From: JAWPNA01 sp045402695 | GTDB taxonomy: Bacteria; Acidobacteriota; Polarisedimenticolia; JACPZX01; DASXTC01 | Length of the DNA: 9,316 bases | Assembly: GCA_045402695.1 (NCBI GenBank) | Contig: JAWPNA010000193.1 | Coordinates: 1-9,316, forward strand | Reading direction: 5' to 3' | Made by a program: the position numbers and the translations under genes | Shown: positions 5,574-9,316 of the stretch, piece after piece | Layout: the number at the start of each line of letters is the position of its first letter | Numbering within the stretch: the first letter of the stretch is position 1 | The notes under the pieces: model-generated | The model's input: the letters and a program-made list of their open reading frames with translations, nothing else | Told to the model about the DNA's origin: nothing | Databases searched by the model: none

Positions 5574-7027
5574 CCGACTCGCCGACCGCAACCAGGGTCG
5601 TCGTGGTCGGCGGCGGAATCACCGGCCTTGCCGCCGCGCACCGCTTGGTGGAGCTGCGTCAGGAGCGAGGCCTTCCGCTCGACGTTATCCTCCTGGAAGC
5701 TGAGGATCGCCTCGGAGGCGTCATCAGCACCCGGAAGCAATCCGGCTTCCTGCTCGAGGAGGGCCCCGACTCGATGATCACCGACAAGTCGTGGGGGCGC
5801 GCGCTTGCCGAGCGGATCGGGTTGGGCGAGCGCCTCGTCGGCACGCTGGACGAACACCGCCGCAGCTTCGTGGTTCGCGACGGGAAGCTCGAGCCGACCC
5901 CGGAAGGATTCTACCTGCTCGCGCCCTCCATGATGCTCCCGCTTGCCATGAGCCGCATCTTCAGCCCGATGGGAAAGGCGCGCATGGCGATGGACCTGTT
6001 CATCCCACGCCGCGCCGGAGGAGGCGATGAAAGCGTGGGGAGTTTCGTGACACGGAGGCTCGGGCGCGAGGCCCTGGAGAGGATGGCGCAGCCGATGGTG
6101 GCGGGGATCTACGGTGCCGACCCCGGCAGTCTCTCGCTGAAGGCCACCTTTCCCAGGTTCCTTCAGATGGAGGCGGAGCACGGCAGCGTGATCCGGGCCA
6201 TGTGGAGTTCGCGGCGCCGCAGAGGATTCGACGGGCTGCCCGCCGGTGGAAACGGCGCCGCCAGCGGCGCCAGGTACGGCCTGTTCGTCTCATTCGACGA
6301 CGGGCTCCAGGTGCTGGCGGAGGCCCTGGCGGCGCGCCTGCCCCTGTACGCCTCGCGGACGGGGGTGCGCGTCACCGCCGTTCATCCAATCGCATCGGGC
6401 AGGCGGGCAGGATGGAGGGTGACCACCCATGCCTTCGAGGTTGAGTGCGGGGCGGTCATCATCGCGCTGCACGCGCCGGACGCCGCGCCCCTCGTCCAGC
6501 GGTTCGATCCCCGGCTTGCCGTGCAGCTCGCCTCGATCCGATACGCCACCGCCGCGACGGTCTCGATGGCGTTTCGCGAGGAGGATGTCTCCCACCGGAT
6601 GGACGGATTCGGCTTCGTCGTGCCCGCGATCGAAAGGCTCTCGATCATGGGATGCACGTTCTGCCACAGAAAGTACCCGGGCCGGTCACCCGCGCGCCAC
6701 GCGTTGCTGCGCGCCTTCTGGAGCGATGAGTCCACGCGGCTGACGGACGATGAGCTGGTCGTCCGGACGCTGAAGGACTTTTCGCGACTGTTGGGAATTC
6801 GATCGTCACCACTGCTGGCGCACGTCGCGCGGTGGCCGCTCTCGATGCCGCAGTACGCCGTCGGCCACCTCGATCAGGTGGCCGAGATCGAGGCGCGGGC
6901 CGGGGTGCATCCAGGTCTCGCCCTCGCCGGCAATGCGTACCGCGGCATCGGCATCCCCGACTGCGTGCGCAGCGGGGAGAGCGCCGCCGAGGCCACCGCG
7001 GCGCAGGTTTTTCGGGAAGCTGGCTGA
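5570..7027 (+). CDS. hemY: FAD-dependent protoporphyrinogen/coproporphyrinogen oxidase, HemY type
   Basis: This 485-residue flavoprotein oxidises protoporphyrinogen IX (or coproporphyrinogen III in the CgoX branch) to the aromatic porphyrin used by ferrochelatase, with oxygen as usual acceptor. The FAD Rossmann motif VVVGGGITGLAAA is at 11-23, the ribose-binding acidic residue in LLEAEDRLGG (41-50) and the EEGPDSM motif at 63-69. The C-terminal FAD motif LAGNAYRGIGIPDCVRSG is at about 452-469, followed by the ending helix. The late segment RWPLSMPQYAVGHLDQV is also typical of HemY. GTG at 5570 is chosen because it sits directly before the Rossmann strand and overlaps the hemH stop; longer in-frame starts reach deep into hemH. 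A clear Shine-Dalgarno is lacking, consistent with translational coupling. Length is slightly above the usual 450-475. Whether it is HemY proper or CgoX depends on the unseen presence of ChdC/HemQ. Confidence 0.93.
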   Translation: MTDSPTATRVVVVGGGITGLAAAHRLVELRQERGLPLDVILLEAEDRLGGVISTRKQSGFLLEEGPDSMITDKSWGRALAERIGLGERLVGTLDEHRRSFVVRDGKLEPTPEGFYLLAPSMMLPLAMSRIFSPMGKARMAMDLFIPRRAGGGDESVGSFVTRRLGREALERMAQPMVAGIYGADPGSLSLKATFPRFLQMEAEHGSVIRAMWSSRRRRGFDGLPAGGNGAASGARYGLFVSFDDGLQVLAEALAARLPLYASRTGVRVTAVHPIASGRRAGWRVTTHAFEVECGAVIIALHAPDAAPLVQRFDPRLAVQLASIRYATAATVSMAFREEDVSHRMDGFGFVVPAIERLSIMGCTFCHRKYPGRSPARHALLRAFWSDESTRLTDDELVVRTLKDFSRLLGIRSSPLLAHVARWPLSMPQYAVGHLDQVAEIEARAGVHPGLALAGNAYRGIGIPDCVRSGESAAEATAAQVFREAG

Positions 7028-7037
7028 CCAAACGATT

Positions 7038-7053
7038 CACCGGCTTTCCGGTG
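7038..7053 (+). other. Hairpin after hemY, no T-tract
   Basis: CACCGG-CTTT-CCGGTG forms a perfect 6-bp stem with a 4-base loop, 10 bases after the hemY stop. No run of T follows, so it is not a standard intrinsic terminator; it could protect the transcript 3' end or be a minor transcription pause. Confidence 0.35.
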
Positions 7054-7074
7054 GCGGCGCGGACTCGAACACCT

Positions 7075-7080
7075 TATATT
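7075..7080 (+). promoter_or_regulatory. Possible -10 element for the PAP2-like gene
   Basis: TATATT is the best -10-like hexamer in the 143-bp gap after hemY and stands out in GC-rich sequence. No good -35 hexamer lies 16-18 bases upstream (TGGCGG at 17), and no extended -10 TG is present. Transcription from here would give a leader of roughly 85 bases before the TTG start. Confidence 0.25.
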
Positions 7081-7157
7081 CCCGCAAGTCCGACGGGCGA
7101 TCCGCGTGGGGGGCTTCCCGGCATCCTTCACTTGATGAACCAGGTCGAGTCCCCCGC

Positions 7158-7165
7158 GGAAGGAG
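7158..7165 (+). promoter_or_regulatory. Ribosome binding site that sets a TTG start
   Basis: GGAAGGAG lies 5 bases before TTG at 7171 and directly precedes a codon run encoding an ideal signal peptide. The ATG at 7135 has no such site, so the TTG is preferred. Confidence 0.7.
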
Positions 7166-7170
7166 CGCCG

Positions 7171-8082
7171 TTGAACCGGCTACGAGCCGTCGCCCTCCTG
7201 CTCTCCGTCATCTGTCTCGCGCCCGCGGCGGTGCTTCCCGCCTGGGGCGCTGACCCCGAGATGAGGCCTCCCCGAGCGATCGATGGCCTCCTCCAGCCTC
7301 GGGAGATCGCGCCCGGAACGGATACCGAGGGACTCTCCGACTGGGGCGACCTTCGCATGACCGCCAGGCAGATCACCTTCCGTGCGATCCACCCGACGAT
7401 GAGGGACGGCCTGGCCTACGCTGGCCTCGCCCTCGGCGCCATCTACCTCGAAAGCAACAAGCTCGACCTGGCGGGTGATGCGCAGACGCGCCGCGACGAG
7501 GAGACCAACGAGCTCGCCGCAAGGACCCGCCCATTCGGCGAAGCGATCATCCCGATCGCCGCTCTTTCGACCTATGTCATCGGACGCCTATCTGGTTCCG
7601 AGAGCACGCGCCGCGCCGGGCTGGTCCTCTCCGAATCGGCCCTCTTCACCGCGGTCGCGACCGAGATCGGCCAGTTCGTCCTCTCGGAGCAACGACCGGA
7701 CGAAGGCGGTAAGCTGCGTTTCTTCACCGGAGGCGGCCACGGGATCTCGGGTCACACATCGATCGTCGCCTCGATGTCGGTGCCCCTCGATCGCCTCTTT
7801 TTCCGGATCGATCCCGATGACGGCGCCTGGAAGAAGACAGGCAAGTTCCTCGGCAAGGGTTTCGTCTACTCGTTGCCGGTGCTCACCGGCTGGTCCCGCA
7901 TCAATGACGACAAGCACTTCGCCTGGAATGTCCTCCTGGGCCTCGGCACCGGGTTCCTGATCGGCGACTTCGTCTCCTCCGCGCACGGCCTTGAAGGCCG
8001 CGAGCGGCCCGGGAACTGGAGCGTCGTGCCCATCAGCGGTGATCGCGGAGCCCCCGGTCTCGCTCTGCGGTGGACGCACTGA
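7171..8082 (+). CDS. Secreted PAP2-superfamily (phosphatase-like) protein with altered motifs
   Basis: From the TTG at 7171 the protein has 303 residues and starts with a signal peptide (MNRLR, hydrophobic 6-20, likely cut near AWG-A at 26). The C-terminal half carries PAP2/lipid-phosphatase motifs: QFVLSEQRP (168-176, normally Kx6RP), SGH (193-195, the PSGH motif with Ile at the Pro position), and SRINDDKHFAWN (242-253, normally SRx5Hx3D). The catalytic histidines His195 and His249 and both arginines are kept, but the lysine is Gln168 and the aspartate is Asn253. Weakly hydrophobic segments near 80-93, 125-140, 150-172 and 255-268 fit membrane association. The end (WSVVPISGDRGAPGLALRW) resembles an outer-membrane beta strand. 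It may act on periplasmic lipid phosphates, or may have lost this activity. Its last 50 bases overlap the convergent dnaE-type gene. An alternative start is ATG 7135 (315 residues). Confidence 0.78.
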   Translation: MNRLRAVALLLSVICLAPAAVLPAWGADPEMRPPRAIDGLLQPREIAPGTDTEGLSDWGDLRMTARQITFRAIHPTMRDGLAYAGLALGAIYLESNKLDLAGDAQTRRDEETNELAARTRPFGEAIIPIAALSTYVIGRLSGSESTRRAGLVLSESALFTAVATEIGQFVLSEQRPDEGGKLRFFTGGGHGISGHTSIVASMSVPLDRLFFRIDPDDGAWKKTGKFLGKGFVYSLPVLTGWSRINDDKHFAWNVLLGLGTGFLIGDFVSSAHGLEGRERPGNWSVVPISGDRGAPGLALRWTH

Positions 8083-9316
8083 CCGGCACGCCGCGATCCA
8101 GGAACCTCAGGTCGGTCACCGCCAGCGTGACCGCCCCGAAATCCTCCTCCACCTTGCCCCGCAGCACGTAGGGCCGCGTGGAGCTCAGCATGTGGCAGAA
8201 TCTCCGGTAGGCATCCGGAAACAGCGCGGTCTCGTACAACGCGGTGGTGTCCTCGAAGGAGACGAACTCCATCGGTTCGTCCTGATTCGTGCCGACCACC
8301 TTCCCCGTGACGAGCCAGCCGATGGTGGTCACGGTGCGCCCCGCGTGCCGGTACAGGTCGGCTCCGGGCACGTGCTTCAGACCGGCCAGCTCCTTGCGGT
8401 ACAGCGTCAGCGGATGGCGGCTCACGAGGAATCCGAGCGTCTCGGCCTCGTGCCGCAGCGCCGTGTCGGCGTCGTAGTCGGGAGCCGGGGGAGAAGGCGG
8501 CGCGCCCCCATCTCCCGTGTCGAACAACCCCCTTTGCCTCGCGGGGCGCGACGATTTGCCGCGCCTTGCGCTCCACTGAACCCATCGCCACATCTGCTCG
8601 GGACGCGTCCGCCCTCCCGAGATCGCGTCGAAAGCGCCGGCCTTGATCAGCAGGCGCGCGTGGGATGGATCGATCGCGACGCGCCGCAGAAAATCCTCCA
8701 GCGAGCGGAACGGGCCGCCCTGGCGGCACTGCGCGATCGCTTCCATCGAGTCGGCCGGCAGCCCCTGCACCTGCATCAGCCCCACGCGCACCCGCCGGTT
8801 GATCCCCGTGTAGGGGATCGCGCTCTCGTTGACGTCCGGCGGCAGCACCGCGAGCCCCAGCCTCCGGCACTCGGAGATGTAGGCGAACGTCGAGTAGTAG
8901 CCGCCCTGATTCGAGATGACCGCCGCCATGAACTCCGCCGGGTAGTGCGCCTTGAGGTAGGCCGACTTGAACGAGACCAGAGCGTACGACGCGGAGTGCG
9001 GCTTGCAGAACGAGTAGCCGGCGAACGAAAGGATCATCTCCCACACGTGTCCGATCACCTCGGAGGTGAAGCCACGCGCGAGCGCCCCCGCCGTGAAGCG
9101 CGCCTGGTAGTCGGCCAGCTTCCTTATCTTGTGCTTCTTGGAGAGCACCTTGCGCAGATCGTCGGCCGAGGCCGCGTCTAGGCCCGCCATCGCGATGGCC
9201 ACCTTCGCCACGTCCTCCTGGTACACCATGATTCCGTGAGTCTCGGCCATCAGATCGTCCATGAGCGGGTGAATCGATCGATACGGCTCCCCTTTGTGCC
9301 TGAGGATGTACTCCCG
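8033..9316 (-). CDS. DNA polymerase III alpha-type subunit, C-terminal part (5' end beyond window)
   Basis: The frame is open to the window edge and gives 427 C-terminal residues of a C-family DNA polymerase. Visible parts, in order: the end of the fingers domain (HPLMDDLMAETHGIMVYQEDV, FAGYSFCKPHSASYAL, SAYLKAHYPAEFMAAVISNQ); LGLAVLPPDVNES leading into a helix-hairpin-helix region (GLMQVQGLPADSMEAI ... LIKAGAFDAI); a charged, proline-rich linker with QRGLF (8522-8536); and an OB-fold (TTIGWLVTGKVVGTNQDEP ... TLAVTDLRFL). QRGLF fits the QxxLF sliding-clamp-binding pattern. The protein ends about 20 residues after the OB-fold, so the tau-binding domain of replicative DnaE1 is absent. Together with FCKPHSASYAL this suggests the DnaE2/ImuC-like or other secondary alpha type, possibly a translesion polymerase. 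The catalytic aspartates and PHP domain lie outside the window. ImuA/ImuB, if present, would be upstream, to the right. Confidence 0.92.
   Translation of the reverse strand, partial: REYILRHKGEPYRSIHPLMDDLMAETHGIMVYQEDVAKVAIAMAGLDAASADDLRKVLSKKHKIRKLADYQARFTAGALARGFTSEVIGHVWEMILSFAGYSFCKPHSASYALVSFKSAYLKAHYPAEFMAAVISNQGGYYSTFAYISECRRLGLAVLPPDVNESAIPYTGINRRVRVGLMQVQGLPADSMEAIAQCRQGGPFRSLEDFLRRVAIDPSHARLLIKAGAFDAISGGRTRPEQMWRWVQWSARRGKSSRPARQRGLFDTGDGGAPPSPPAPDYDADTALRHEAETLGFLVSRHPLTLYRKELAGLKHVPGADLYRHAGRTVTTIGWLVTGKVVGTNQDEPMEFVSFEDTTALYETALFPDAYRRFCHMLSSTRPYVLRGKVEEDFGAVTLAVTDLRFLDRGVPVSASTAERDRGLRDHR

Noticed and set aside
7053..7073. tRNA-like 3' end on the minus strand (GTTCGAGTCC)
   Set aside because: The T-stem does not pair, and no anticodon arm or acceptor partner is found upstream.
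6832..7170. Longer N-terminus for the PAP2-like protein
   Set aside because: It would be hemY in another frame; the ribosome binding site and signal peptide point to TTG 7171.
7991..9181. Plus-strand open frame of about 396 codons across the polymerase gene
   Set aside because: It is antisense to unmistakable DnaE sequence, with no domain or ribosome binding site.
1..9316. CRISPR array, rRNA genes, complete insertion sequence, riboswitch
   Set aside because: No regularly spaced repeats, no rRNA-like sequence, no full transposase gene, and no recognisable riboswitch core were seen on either strand.

Overview
The window is GC-rich, bacterial chromosomal DNA and almost fully coding. It holds five complete protein genes with recognisable families (ETF-quinone oxidoreductase, orphan DNA methyltransferase, ferrochelatase, HemY-type oxidase, PAP2-like protein). 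It also holds a complete polytopic membrane protein of unknown function, a small secreted protein, the 3' part of a DnaE-family polymerase, and a short AT-richer scar with gene fragments. The host is probably a Gram-negative, respiring bacterium: ETF-quinone oxidoreductase implies a quinone pool, and an outer-membrane-type C-terminal fragment is present. The mix (small secreted WxGWITDExCGAK protein, DnaE of the short type, HemH next to HemY) would fit Acidobacteriota or a deltaproteobacterial/Myxococcota-like lineage. That placement is inference from general family knowledge, not a search result.

Layout. 41-1030 (-) is a six-helix membrane protein. 1088-1297 (-) is the C-terminal stub of an outer-membrane/surface protein. 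1298-1461 is an AT-richer, gene-free scar that may contain a transposase-type HTH relic. 1462-3183 (-) is ETF-QO. A 129-bp divergent region follows, with a good sigma70-type promoter (TTGCCA-N17-TAGAAT) reading right into a small secreted protein (3313-3657), which is closed by a textbook intrinsic terminator (3695-3720). The next gene starts 10 bases after that terminator: a YhdJ-like adenine-N6 methyltransferase (3730-4632). It overlaps ferrochelatase (4629-5573) by ATGA, and ferrochelatase overlaps the HemY-type oxidase (5570-7027) by GTGA. A secreted PAP2-like protein (7171-8082) has a TTG start chosen by its ribosome binding site. Its 3' end overlaps by 50 bp the convergent dnaE-type gene (8033-9316, minus, 5' end outside the window).

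How the genes relate. HemH and HemY catalyse consecutive late steps of heme synthesis and are translationally coupled. The methyltransferase is the first gene of the same tightly overlapped run, although it has no obvious metabolic link to heme and no restriction enzyme is visible. ETF-QO feeds electrons from flavoprotein dehydrogenases into the quinone pool, so heme and ETF-QO both serve respiration, but they are on opposite strands and need not be co-regulated.

I found no CRISPR array, no tRNA or rRNA gene and no recognisable defence or secondary-metabolite system. The points most worth a second look are the methyltransferase-heme coupling directly behind a terminator, the PAP2 protein with two altered catalytic-motif residues, and the truncated gene/AT-rich scar at 1088-1440.
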